A stretch of DNA of 62,588 bases from Triparma columacea. Its lineage: Eukaryota; Sar; Bolidophyceae; Parmales; Triparmaceae. Shown piece after piece: positions 42,395 through 54,500 of the stretch. The translations under genes were made by a program, and so were the position numbers. The stretch is from positions 34,505 to 97,092 of the forward strand of contig BRYA01000135.1 of the NCBI GenBank assembly GCA_030267965.1, given 5' to 3'. Below the pieces are notes generated by a model. It was not told the DNA's origin. It saw only the letters and a list, made by a program, of their open reading frames with translations, and did not search any database. Numbering within the stretch: position 1 is the stretch's first letter; the number at the start of each line of letters is the position of its first letter.

Positions 42395-43720
42395 ATGTCA
42401 TCCTTCACAACATCAGACGCTTCACCGCTCCTCGCCGAAGACCCACCCTTCCAATTTGATCAAACAACCTTTGAGGCATTCGTTGCCGACTTGGAGAGTA
42501 ACCTAGACCTAGATGCCATAGCTGGTGCAGGAGATAGGCCAGAGGACAAGAGGGCGAAGGTTATTGAGCTTCAGATTGAGGTGCTGGAGAACCACTGTCT
42601 TGATATTGCGGCAGGGAAAGCAGCATTGGGGAAGCTCAACGCAGCTGAATATGGGCCACTGATGGACCGAATGAATCTTGCGGTATCTTGCGCGTACGTT
42701 CGTGGGCTTCTGCGTGGAAAGCCTGAAACCTTGAAGGAGAGCGGCGAAATGACGAGGGAGGAGTGCATCACCTTCCTCGATGCCTGCGTGGCAATGTTGG
42801 ACTTGAAGGAGACCTCTGACGCTCTGAGGGCGGAGTTCAAGAAGGCAAAGTTTGGGACGCAGCAGGTGGTCGACGGAGCTTTGAAGAGTGGTGACGGTAT
42901 GTCGGGAATGAGGCTCGTGCATGAGGAGATTGTGAGGATGCAGACGACGATGCTCGAGGTGAGGGAGGGGGCTTGATGCGGAGGTGTGGTCCCACACGAC
43001 GTTGGCATGTTCCCCGACTCAGCTAACNNNNNNNNNNNNNNNNNNCCCCCCCCCCCCCCCCCCCTTCTTCACACCCTTTCCTAGTGTTGCGGAATACAGG
43101 CCGATTTCGGTGTGTCCCAGCTCGGCCTTGTGAGGACCACTTTTGCAGGGGATGAGGAGGTTTTGCAAAAGCTTGACACATTCGTCGAGAGAATGGCCAA
43201 GGCGGGCAGAGATGTGCTCAAATTCTACGAGGAGGGACGCTCCATGGGGTCCCTAGCTGACAAGGTTCCGATGCAGGACGACGGGACCACGAGGGTGGTG
43301 AAAGTCTCGCACAAAGAGGTTGACAGTGACGCTCCCAGTGCTCAGAAGGGGAATATCGAAATGAAGGAGAGGGAGGAGAGGAAGCAGATGGACATGGCGA
43401 GGCAGATGGCTGTGATGCAGCAGGATATCTTGGCGGAGCTTCTGAGCTGGGACGAGGAGGAGAGGAAGGAGCAGCTTGCATTTTGCAAGCAGGTCAGGGA
43501 CGAGTTCGTGCAGCAGGCCATGTCAGTGCCGCCGGCCCAGAGGGCGGCATTCATGACGACGGTCAACCCCGATCTTCAGCGCAAGTTGATCATGCTCAAG
43601 CTGTGGGACGACATGGTTGCGAGGAATGGAGGAGTTGCACCCGAGATAAAAAAGACAAAGGGTGCCAACCCTCCAGTCGAGAAGGCCGATGAAGGCGATG
43701 GAAGATCGATAGCTCGCTAG
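42395..43720 (+). CDS. Helical protein, unknown function
   Basis: Two exons, 42395-42958 and 43085-43720, joined in phase 0 (TTMLE-CCGIQADFG), about 399 residues. The intron contains an 18-base N gap and a long C tract, so its real length is unknown, but the coding parts are intact. It is hydrophilic and alpha-helical, with no signal or membrane segment. Notable parts are QTTFEAFVADLESNLD, TREECITFLDACVAMLDL, AFCKQVRDEFVQQAM and LQRKLIMLKLWDDMV. I recognise no family. Confidence 0.65.
43028..43045. other. Assembly gap (18 N)
   Basis: Eighteen undetermined bases, followed directly by a run of about 19 C. It falls in an intron and the homopolymer probably caused the gap. Confidence 0.98.
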
Positions 43721-43798
43721 ATGTTCATCCTGGTGTTTGTCTTGCAAACAACATTTCATTCAGTTTTTTTTATGCATAACATACAGTCAACAATTCAG

Positions 43799-46486
43799 TT
43801 ACGCATTCTCGACACTAAGCGAGCTCTCAAAATCCATACCAACGGACTGCATAATTTCCTTCGACTCCTCCACCTTCGCCACGACAGCTTGATTCGCGAA
43901 CCCTTCCTCAGTCTCGTTGTTGCTGCCTTGGGATCTATGCATCACCAGGAGCTCAAGGGAGGCGGACGAGGAGAAGAGCCCTCCAGCGGAGACCTTTCGC
44001 ATGCCGCTACTTTGGAGAGAGTCCGAACTCTTCTGCTCGTCGATCGACTTTTCAATCTCGTTCACCGAGCTCAGCTGTGACAGTCTCCCTCCTGTAGAAT
44101 TCGCGGGGGAGAGCTTCCCTTTGAGGGGATTCATCGGCGGGGAGAAGTTGACGGGTGAAAATCCCGATGGAGAACTCGCGTGCTCTTGAAGTGTGCCCCC
44201 CGAGCTTCCACTGTCGTGAACAGTGCCGCCCTCCGCAGTTCCAAAAAAGTGAACAGTGCCGCCCTCCGCAGTTCCACTCTTTGCGAACGTCGGGGTCTTA
44301 AGTCCGGCCAGCGCAGAGGGGGAGACGGAGTAGCTGCCGCGAAGCATTTCAATCTTCGCCCTGTTCCTTTCTGTCACACTCAGCGCCTCCGCATTCTTTA
44401 CCGTTACCCCCTTAGTAATCGTTTTCGCCTCAATTCCAACCGTGTCTTCATTGCTCTTCTGCCCTTTGAGCCTGTAGCTCACTGAGACACTTCTTGTGGC
44501 CGGGGAGTCGACGACAGCCTGGAACTCTTCATCGTTAACCTTCATGTTCTCAATCTCCAGTGCCGAGTCTGACTTGTTACGCTTGAAAGTGTCGAGCTTC
44601 TTCAGTCGGTCCTTTCTCTTCTCGTCCTGGAGGGCAACAGCGTCGAGGGGCTGGAGGTGGATGCCCTCATTCTCCTCGCCGAGGTCAGCGACATTACCCA
44701 TGGCAAGGACAAACTCGGCGAAAGAGACCCTGCCGTCACCATCCGTGTCCGCTTCGGCGAGCATTGTTTTTATCCGCTCCTTGTCGTTTAAGTCGGACTC
44801 GCCAAGAAGAGCCTCGAAGTCCTTGGGTTCCAGGTACCCTGAACCATCGTGGTCGAGGATTTTGAAGGCGTCCTTTAGCTCCTTCATGGAAAGGTGGTTC
44901 TTGTGCATTGTTGCAGCTAGGAATTCAAGATACGAGATCTCTCCGTTTCCATCCTGGTCGATATTCTCGAATATTCCCTCAATATCTTCCGGCCTGATCG
45001 TGGGTAGCACCGATGTCATGGCGCGCGCGAACTCATCAGCCGTCAAGGTCCCGCTGTGGTCGGTGTCAATGGTACAGAAGCAGTCCCGCAAGTCCTCCAT
45101 CTCGGTCTGGCTCATGCTGAACGCGACTGCCATCATGGCGTTCTTCTTCAGGTCCGTGAACTTTGACATCTCCCCAATTTGAGGAATCAGGGGCGTCAAG
45201 GTTTCAGAGAAGTGTTCGTTGTCAAGCACCTGGGCAATGAATGGATGGCAAAGCGCCTGCTTGGACGTCATTCTCGTTCTTACATTTATCGTGAGGAGCT
45301 TCGCGACGAAGTCCATGCAGCTGTCGCTCAGGTTCTTACAGTTCCTCGGCCACTCGTAATCCGCCGACATTATGTCGGCGACCATGCTCCGGTACTTGCT
45401 GTTTGCAATGTTGGGAATCTCACGCCCGTTGAAGGGGCGCTGCCCCGAGAGCATGGCGTATGTGGTCACGCCGACCGCCCAGAGGTCGCATTCCTCATTG
45501 TAATTCTCTTTGAAGACCTCTGGAGCAGTGGCATAAGCCGTCCCAACAAAAGCTGTCAGGGGAGGATCAGTACTTGCGTGCCGGGTGGCATACCCGAAGT
45601 CGATTAGTTTAATCTGCGCATCCGCGGCCGGCCGCTCCAACATGACGTTCTGGGTGGGGGGAGTGGAGGAAGAAGAGATGGAAGAAGAATGGTTGGGTTA
45701 GCACACGTAGGAGGAGGGGCCTTGAGTAGAAGTAGGCGATCGCCCTCACCTCCAGTTTGACATCCCTATGCACGATGTCGTTCTCGTGCAGGTAATTGAT
45801 GGCCCTTAGAATTTGCATGCTAAATTGCGCAGCCTGCATCTCGTTCACCCTCCTCCTCGGCTGGTTGTTGAGCACCCTTAGTAGGTTGCCTCCGCTGCAG
45901 AGCTCGACAACCATGTGCAGGTTCTTGTTGTGCTCGTAGGACTGGAACAGACGCAGCACGTTGGGGTGGTCGAGGGAACGAAGAATTTCTATCTCATTTA
46001 GGTAATACTTCCTCTGCTTCTCGTCAGACTTGTTCTTCCTGAAGAATGTCTTGAGAGCAAATCTACGACGAAAGAAAAGAGGGAGAAGGGGGAATAGACA
46101 GATTGTAAGGTGGGGAGATTGGAAGAATACCGCGTCAGGCAAGAGTTTTTGATATATTTCATCAAGTTCTCTTGGAATCAAACTCACCTTAACCCTGTCA
46201 CCTTGTGTTTTATCCTCACAACCTCACTGCTAGCACCCGAACCGAGTATCTTTCTGGCCTCAATTTGGTACATGTTCTTGATCTCCGTACTATAATCCTT
46301 AACCATGTTTCCCTTGAAGCTCCCCCTCCTTCGAGAGCTGGCGAGGCTGTGTTGTGTTGGGTTTTCAGGGGTCCCTGGAGCCTTGTCCGGGGCATTATCT
46401 ACGGACTTCTTCTCAGAACTCCGTACATCGACAGCAGCGTACTTGAGAATGGACGCAGAACCGCCCGAAGAGCACGATTGGCCCAT
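43799..46486 (-). CDS. Calcium-dependent protein kinase (CDPK), N-myristoylated, long C-terminal tail
   Basis: Three exons in reading order 46188-46486, 45750-46062 and 43799-45649, joined in phases 2 and 0, about 820 residues. The start chosen gives MGQSCSSGG, a classic N-myristoylation site with a Cys for palmitoylation. The kinase domain shows ILGSGASSEVVRIK, FALKTFF, IVHRDVKLENVML (catalytic loop split by intron 2), LIDFGYATR and DLWAVGVTTYAML. Four EF-hands follow: DTDHSGTLTADEF, DQDGNGEISYLEF, DHDGSGYLEPKDF and DTDGDGRVSFAEF. CDPKs couple calcium to phosphorylation. After the EF-hands, about 300 extra Ser/Lys-rich residues include an 11-residue tandem repeat (GTAEGGTVH core). This tail is much longer than in plant CDPKs. 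Confidence 0.93.
44216..44275 (-). repeat. 33-bp tandem duplication in the CDPK tail
   Basis: A unit starting GTGAACAGTGCCGCCCTCCG appears twice, 33 bases apart, in frame. It doubles an 11-residue peptide with GTAEGGTVH. Confidence 0.85.
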
Positions 46487-46646
46487 CTTAACGTCAAGGT
46501 TGATTTGTGTTCGGTCCAAAAAGCTGTTCTTGTCATCTGGAATTAATTCCCCGAAAGTTATTTTGCTCAAATCCAAAAGGAAAGCTTAAAGTAATACTTG
46601 CATGTATAATTTCATTCCAAAAGAGGTATTCCTTACATTCCCCCCT

Positions 46647-49583
46647 TCATAAAAAGTTCGTCTCGTCAATCAAAGGCCCTCTTAGTCCCTTCCTTCTTCT
46701 TACAACCTTCAACTTATCCTTCCCCCCCCCCTGCTCGAACCTAACGCTCTTCTTCACGCCGACGGCGCGACTCTCGAGCTGAGCGATACGTACGTTCTTC
46801 ATAGCCAGGGTTCTACCGGTGGGTGAGGTTTGGGGGGGGGGGGGTTGAGGGTGTGTTAAAGAAGGTGTGTCTTTCCATCTTTGGTCTTCCCCTTGTTTTT
46901 GTTAACGTTCCCTTCCTTTTTTGCAACTTTCTCTCAAAAAAACGCGCTCTCACCTCTGCAGTTCGTCAATAGTCTTCATCAACGTCATCCTCTCTGACTC
47001 CCACGACGTCGGTGGTTTAGCAAAGAACTCATCAACAGAACTCGGCGTTTCTTTTTCTCCTTCCCCTGTTACCAAGCGTGGGGGAGACAAAGGTGGTGGA
47101 GGGGGGGGGGCTAGTAATGATGGAGATGAGGGTGGTGGTGAAACACACACTTCCTCCACCTCCCCACCAACGTCCTCGGAGGAAGCGATGATGGACATTA
47201 AGTCTAGTTTCATCTTCTCAACATCTCCCGCTAAATCGTCTGCTCGTTTATGCAACGATGAGCTGAACTCCTCCTTAGGTACCAGGTTGTTAGATACTGA
47301 TGAGAAAGGGTCGAGTGTAGGAGCGAGGGATGGGGAGGGGGGATGGAAAGGTAGATCGGAAAGCTGGAGGAGGTCGATATCCTCGTCGATTATATGCTAG
47401 AGAGAAGCAGAAGTAAGGGGGGGGAAAGTTAGAAGATACCCGGTAGCTTCGGCGCCTCTCCCGCAAGCGCCTCAGGTTTCTAAAACCTTTCTCACCTCTA
47501 TGACGTTGTCCTCAGTCGCGTTCTGAGCTTTGAGAAGTCTCCTTAAAGTTTCGTTCTCCGCCTCAAGTTCGTTGTTCCTTTCAATCAGGTGTAAGTTCCC
47601 ATGGTGCTTAGGTATCGTCGGTTTTCTAATCTCTGTCTCTTCCTCCTCCTTCCTTTCCGTCGTCTTTTCCTCCTGCCCCCCCGTCCTCTTCTGTAGTGCA
47701 GCTTTCTTAGCAGTCTTGTACTGTTCTAACAATACCTGGTTGTTCGTACGACCAATTGTTGAGGACTGCATGAAGACACGACCACCACCTACACCGGAAC
47801 GACGGTCGGGGGCGACCTTGGGGGCGGTCTTTACGACACTCTCGAACTTTATGGGCTTCGTAGCAATGCTCATGGCACGCTCGGCAAACTTTAATGTCAT
47901 CATGTTCTAAAAGGGGGAGGGGGGGGTTAGTTACTGGAAGGAGAAGGTATCGTTCTCAGTAATGTCTCGTCCCTTTCTTTCTCGCTGCTTTGTGTGTTGC
48001 TCATGTTCTCACCTCCTCCGCGTTATCAATCTGGTTGCTCAAGTTCGCGATAAGCACGCACGCCGCCTTCCCACTCAAAGTCTCCGTAAGTATCCTCGTA
48101 AGTTTGCTATCCCTGAACGGTACATGCTGTTCCTTTTCCTCGGTTCTATCATTCCCTGAGTTTTTAGCGAGCGCTTTTATAACGTTACCAAGCGCTGATA
48201 TGCTCTTGTTAATCTGCCTCGCTTCGTTAACCGCCGGCCTTATTTTATCAATCCTACTTTTAAATATCCTCTCGCTCCCCGCTAAATCAACGAACGTTAA
48301 AGTCCCTCTTCTAACCTTGGACATCCCAGGTTTATCCTTATCCTCCGTACAACGGGTAACCGTGAACCGTAGTACAGCGTGTGAACGTGAGGAGAACTCG
48401 TTCTGACCAGTCCGTCTAACAGCTCTTTGTTTAGCAGCTGCCCTAAGCACGGCGAGCACACCTTTTGTAGACGTAGCCATTACCTGGATTGCACCGGGGA
48501 TAAACACACCTAAATTAGGGTCCTCGCGAATTTGTAATCCCCCACCGACGCTAGGTTTTGAGGAGGGGGGTTGGAGGAGGTCGGATATCTTCTCGTTGTA
48601 TAGCTGTATGAAGCAGAAGGTTATTTTAACGTCGTCATTTATAGAAGTGTAACGACGGGATATTGAGAAGAGGGTGCGGACGACGCGTGGGATTATACCC
48701 GCACCGCTTGGAGGACGTGTTACGGATGATTTGATCGAGGTTGGGGGGTGGGACTTTGAAATTGGGGGAGGAGGGGGGGGGGGAACACGGGGGGGAGGAG
48801 GACGGGTGGAGGTTATGAAGTTTGAGTTGTTAGGCTTGTAGTTACGGACTATCGCAGAGACCCTTTGGGAGGGGGTGGACTTGGGGGGGAGGTCGAACTG
48901 GTGGGGGGGAGGCGGGTTAGGTTTGAGGGAGGTCAAATGGAGGTGGGGACGAGGGGAGGCATGGACCAGTTTTTGTCTCTCACCTCGTTTATATTGCGCT
49001 TCCCGTTCGCGTCGCTCTTCGCCTTCTTCGCTAGTTCCAGTTGCATCTTGACGTTCTTCAGCGCCCTCTTCCTCTCCTCCTCTTCCTTGTCCTTCCTCTC
49101 CCTCTGCACTCTCTTCGGTGTCGCTAGCATCTCCTTCGCAGTCAAGTTCGTAGACAAAGGCGGCGGGGGGGGCACCAGCTCACCCCTCTCGATCTCAACG
49201 TCATCACCCATGTCCCCGAACATCGTGAAAGTCTTACCAGCCCCAGTCTGACCGTAGCAAAGCACGCCCCCAGACAGGCCCTTGAAAACGTCCTCAGATA
49301 TGCTGGCTACGTTCACGGCAGCGTCGAACACGGCACCCTGGGAAGCGCCGGGGGGGAGAACGCGATCGAACTTGAAGGTTACGGGAGGAGCGAAGGGACG
49401 GTAGGATACGAGCTTGGAGGAAATCGGGTCTATTGATAGGGCTCGGGAGGAGGGGACAGACGATATGGGGGAAGATGGGCAGGATAGGGAATACTGGGGG
49501 GGTAGTTTTACAGGTGTGGTTACTGAAATGTCGGAGTCACTGGAGGGACGGACACGGGCGACAACTCTTACTCTGGATGGCAT
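46647..49583 (-). CDS. Kinesin motor protein with a very large insertion after the P-loop
   Basis: Five exons in reading order 48984-49583, 48013-48897, 47496-47906, 46954-47396 and 46647-46812. Phases are 0, 0, 0 and 2, about 834 residues. The motor starts at the N-terminus (SRVRVVARVRPS) and has the P-loop GQTGAGKTFTMFGD, FIQLYNEKISDLL, switch I NEFSSRSHAV, switch II FVDLAGSERI, HVPFRDSKLTRIL and a modified end of the motor (NMMTLKFAERA). Between MFGD and GIIPRVV lie about 145 extra residues with Pro runs and a charged helix, interrupted by intron 1. Kinesins move along microtubules using ATP. The tail has coiled coil (IERNNELEAENETLRRLL) and ends with a basic patch (LKVVRRRKGLRG). The subfamily is unclear. 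Confidence 0.9.
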
Positions 49584-49851
49584 TTTAAAGGGGAGGGGTG
49601 GGACTTGGTCGTTGGGGTTTTTGGGGGTGGGTGGGAAGTATTTAATTTGCAGAGCCTGGCGTTCGATGGAAGGTGGGTAATTGGATGTTGATAATACTTA
49701 ACGGGGGTTTGGTGTACGGGGGACGTTTCGTATTTAGTTTTGGTCGGTAGAATGTGGGATGAAGTGGAAATGAGAAGAAACAGGGGAGCGAAGTGGTTTT
49801 GATGGGAGATTGGAGACTGCAGATCTCATCCCACTTTGACCCTTCACTACC
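49584..49851. promoter_or_regulatory. Divergent region between kinesin and ATP synthase d genes
   Basis: 268 bases between the two start codons, so it contains both promoters. No coding signal or specific motif was identified. Confidence 0.4.
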
Positions 49852-50838
49852 ATGCTATCTACAAGTGTACGAAGGGTTGCTAACTCTAATGTTCGTTCAT
49901 TCTCTTCAGTTGACTGTAAGTGCTATATAACATCGTCTGTTGTTGTGTATTGGTTGTAAAATGGGATGAGTATGATGGCCGGCCCCGGTTGGATTGGGTT
50001 GGATTTCTGCTCTTAATTTAGCTCTATTTAGGATATGTACATCATATATACCTTCAAGACAACCAATATTGTGGTTATAATCATCCATACTGTCAATATA
50101 GTTCAAAATTGGCAAATTCTTCCAGCCCTCTGTCACAAAACCCGCCCACTGATCTGAACACTTGTGTTTTTATGCACTTTTAATAACCCCTTTTTGGAAC
50201 AATATATACATCAAATTACACACCAAACTACAAACACACCACAAAACTACACAAACGCACCCAAAACTCACCACAACACGCTAAATATCCCCCTCCTAAC
50301 CCACAACTTCCCCCGACCAACTTCCTCCCCAACTTTCGCCCCCTCCCTCCCAACCTTAGGGTCTGGAGTGACCGACAAGCTTTCCTCCGATGCCGCCAAG
50401 TCCTCCGTAAACAAGTACCGTGGTCTCGTCGGTCAAGTGGACGTCCTCACCTCCAAGTATGTAGGGAAGGAGCCCCCTGCTATCGACTTTGACGATTACA
50501 GGAAGAAGATCCGCGCCCAGACCACCGTTGACGGTAAGGCAGCCAGCGTTGTCGACGTCCTCGAGGCTGCTTACAAATCCTTCAAGCCCCCCTCTGCTCA
50601 ATCCTCCACTGATGCTGACGTTTCAACTGCATCAGCCACTGCTAGCGATGCTGCGAAGGTGGCGTTGGCTGATACTAAGAAGGAGCTTGAGGCTTTGGAG
50701 AAGAAGGTCGCTATGATGAAGAGTAAGCGTGTTGGGAAGGACACTACGGTGGACGATATTTACGAGGCTTACCCTGATATTAAGAAGGAAGTTAGCGAGG
50801 AGATTGAAACACATCAGTGGCATAAGGACATCGCTTAG
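49852..50838 (+). CDS. Mitochondrial F1Fo ATP synthase subunit d-like
   Basis: Two exons, 49852-49915 and 50360-50838, joined in phase 1 (SVD-W-SGVTDKL), about 180 residues, normal for this subunit. The first exon encodes MLSTSVRRVANSNVRSFSS, a mitochondrial presequence, and is found only by splicing because the main exon has no upstream ATG. The body matches subunit d: DAAKSSVNKYRGLVGQ, IDFDDYRKKIRAQ, VDVLEAAYKSFKPP, ELEALEKKVAMMKSKRVGKD, then TVDDIYEAYPDIKKEV and HQWHKDIA. Subunit d is part of the peripheral stalk that holds F1 against Fo. The 444-nt intron shows no other gene. Confidence 0.82.
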
Positions 50839-51520
50839 AGGGAGGGGGAAGAGGAGGAGGAGGAGGGATGGGACATTGGGATTTGAAGAAACTCAGGGGG
50901 GTGGGGGGGGAAAGATAATATCCAAAAATATTGGTCACCAAGAAATAATATTACCTTCTCACCCTCTTTGACTTTCCGGTGAATTGTAGGCAAGGCGGTT
51001 TAAGGCTATTCGAGACACAAAGCTCAAAGAAGTTGTGACGAATACGCTGGTTCGTCATGTGTTAAAATCGCCTCAAAACCTCAACTCTTTCCCCACACTT
51101 TTTCTTGGCTTCCCTTTTCTCTGCCTTCTTAATCTCCTCTCCTCAAGGTCATATGCCAAAAAAAACGTTCTGCAAGTTTTTGTGCATCAAACTACATCCT
51201 CGCACACCCTTTCAAAAGCACAACAAGAGCCTTCATCAAGTATATTAAAACAACCCCTGTTAGTCGGGAAGTATTAGGGGAAGTATTAAAGGTCCCTAAA
51301 GTAGTGTATATTACTGATTTTGACAAGATACCTACAATTATATACATATAGAGATATAGACACATACATACACACACATACATATAGAGATATAGACATA
51401 AATACACTCAATTGACAGCTAAGAGAATAATTATAAGGAGAGATACCAACAACAAGGAGAACAACAACACCAACACTATAACCACCACCACAACCCCCAC
51501 CACCACCACAACCGACGAAA
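50839..51520. other. Intergenic region with an imperfect AT/AC-rich tandem repeat
   Basis: No gene seen. Near 51338-51408 a unit like CATATAGAGATATAGACA occurs twice among CATACA/CACACA runs. The next gene's leader follows, rich in CAACAC/CCACCA words. Confidence 0.5.
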
Positions 51521-54500
51521 ATGACACTACCCCTATCACCCACCTTCCCATACATAAAGTTATGTCTCGACAGGATGTACAGTATACTCCCCTCCCCCAC
51601 CCCCAATCTCTCTCTTCCCTTATCCGAGATCTCCTCTTTCGGTGGTTACAATACAGTTTTAACAACATTCCAGCTTCGTAACCGTCGTCGTACCTCACAA
51701 GTATATCAAGGACCCCCAGAATCTGGGGGGTTGGAGGTATTGATGAGGGAGGAAGGGTGTAGCACGTTTGGGACTATGATTAACTTGATGCAGGTTGAAG
51801 TTGAGGGACCGGCTAAAGAGGTTTATACACAGGTAAGCAGGGAGAGTTATGATGTGTTTAGTGATGAAGGAGATTGAGGGATGGAGAGATGGAGAGAGAG
51901 AGAAAGAGGGACAAAGAGATAGATAGATAGAGAGAGAGACACACACAAAGACACACACACACAACAAAAAGACACACACATTCACTCACCACACCATCGC
52001 CCCCCCCCCCCTTCCCCCCACCCTCCCCCCCAAGTTTGCCATCTCCACCATCCTCCGTCGTTCCATGGGTATGGATTTCTTCGACCTCGTCGACGGCAGC
52101 GTCCCCTCCTGCACTCTCCTCTCCGCCCTAACAATCTGCCGTTCCTTCTCCACCCTCGTCCTCTCCCTCTCCACCTCCCCCTCGAACTCACACCTCCTCA
52201 AGGCAGCGTGCGGGGCCCTAGCAGCCCTAGCCGTAAGGTGCTACCACCTACACGACCAACTCACCAAGGGACTCCAAGCCGGAGACCCACCCCCACCACC
52301 CCTCGTTGAGGCTCTAACCGTAAACCCGACCTTGGACTTTTCCAACATTGTCACCTTCACGATAACACTAATCCTATCCGCGGACCCTCCCCCGGCCTCC
52401 TCCCCTCTCCCCTCCTCCCCCTCCCCCTCCTCCCCTCCCACCATACCCCCCAGCCGAATCTCAGCAACCTTAGCAACCCTCCGTAATCTCCCTGACATCC
52501 TAGGTACCCCTCTACAGGGTAAGAAGCTCTCAATAGAGCCCGTATACTTAACCAAGCTCTACCGTCAAGTTTCCTCCCCCTCTTGTCACCAAGCGTTAAT
52601 ATCTACCTGCCAGCAAGCGGTTGAAGTTGACATGAAGGGGATGTTGGAAATGGCGGAAAGATGGGCAAGTGTTGTACCGTTGACGGAGGGGATATTAAGG
52701 TATTTATGCGGGATCAGGTGAGGATTTTAGATGTTGAGGAGATTATAACACAAACGGGACAACACCCCACCCCCAAACCCACCCTCACAACCTCGCTTTA
52801 CCCTCGTTGCATTTCGTCACGCTCTCCCAGCAACAAGATAATGTCATGTCCCTCGACTTTGGATAACCAAATCCTCCTCCCCGCCGTCTACGCCTTCTTC
52901 ATAGCCGCCTTCGAGATAGACGACGAAGACGACTCCACCCAGAAGACCCGTCGTCACCAGAAGCGTCAAGAAAAGCGCCTCTCCAAGGGTGGGAGCGCGT
53001 ATAACCCGAAGAAGGGGGGGGGAGTACCAAGACCAGAATTCAGCAGAGGAGACGCTACGGACGCAGCGGTGTTGACGGCGAGTTTGAGCATTGATATGAT
53101 AGCGAGGAAACTTGGGACATCGAGTCAAACGCACCCGGGGGGTACAGCTATTAACGCCGTAACCGCAGCAGCGACCACGGCTCTACCTAAACTCTTCAAC
53201 TCCATTGTATCCGGCTGCGGATCCGCTTCAAGCCCCGAGGTTGGGCTCTTCACGGCGATCGTTAACGCACTGTCTACGTTAACTTCAAGCCAGCACACGG
53301 AGACTAGGTCGCTCGTGTATGAGGCGCTTGAGGGACTGGCTAGATCAGCAAACGAGGCATCGGGACAATCACCTTCGTCTGCCCCCTTCCTATCAGAAGT
53401 CCGTACCTTCCTAGTACACTCCACGCTAGGTCTAGCGGGTAGCTGCTCCTACCCACCGGAACACTTCGAATCCTACCTTAACCCATACGACTACACTCTC
53501 GAGATTGAAAGGAACGATGTTAGGGAACTTCTAAGGACTACGGCGATGGATGAAGGTACGCTTAGAGTTTTTTTAGAAACATGTAAGGACACGTTTGATA
53601 GAGGGGAGGAGGCACCGTATCATACTTTCTCAGCGTTAGCGAAGCCTATGATTAATACAGTTAACAGGTCGGGGGGACCACAAAGCGATACCGCAAAGCT
53701 TGGGCTCCTGACGCTAATCGCTATGCTAGAGGGTGCGTCCAAGATCCTAGATGATAGACTACGTCTAGCTGTCGGTATGAGAGAAGGGGATACATTCACG
53801 CAGGAGAACTTAGGATCGGACGTTCATATACTCAGAGTAACATGTCTTGCTGTATCCAGCCACGGTGTCTACCTACATCGACTATTAAGGGAGAACCCTA
53901 GTCTAAGGCAGGTTATATCTAAGGCTGTGAAACTGGCTGTTAACTTTGCGAAAGAAACATGCACGAGAGTTAAGGAGTACCCGCAGGACGTTGTTAACCC
54001 GAACGTGTTCATGAACGATTTAACGTGTGTGTCGGGGGAGTTTCACAGCCCGGGAGGGGAGGATCATGTTGGGTGTTTAGCTATTAATAGACTTTGTATA
54101 GAACCAGGGGGAGGAGGGAAGGGGGGGGGAGGGAATGAACTTGTTATGCTGGTGGCGGAGATTTGTGGGGAGGACGTTTTTAGGACTCATGAATTTATTT
54201 ATGAAAGGGAGAATAAGGGGCTGAAGGGGACTATGATATGCACGTCCAAATCTAGAAGGTGAGAAGAGGGAGGGGGGGGAGGTGGTTAAAGGCAAGGAGA
54301 GGTGACGAAGGGGTGAAGAAAACTAACACGCGAAAAACCTATTTTTACGTACCTTTCACCTCCTCCCTTTAGGCTGCTGCTTGAGGCGATCTGCAACCTT
54401 TGCCTGAAGTCCGGTGACCTCCGTCGTCTCCAGTTCCTCGTCTCCACCCGTACGGGTCTAATGTCAAGCGTCCTCAGCAGTCCCTCCGTCGGTCCTTCCA

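Noticed and set aside
52241..52555. Minus-strand ORF in the karyopherin-like gene
   Set aside because: Shadow of the plus-strand exon, whose frame continues across three matched introns.
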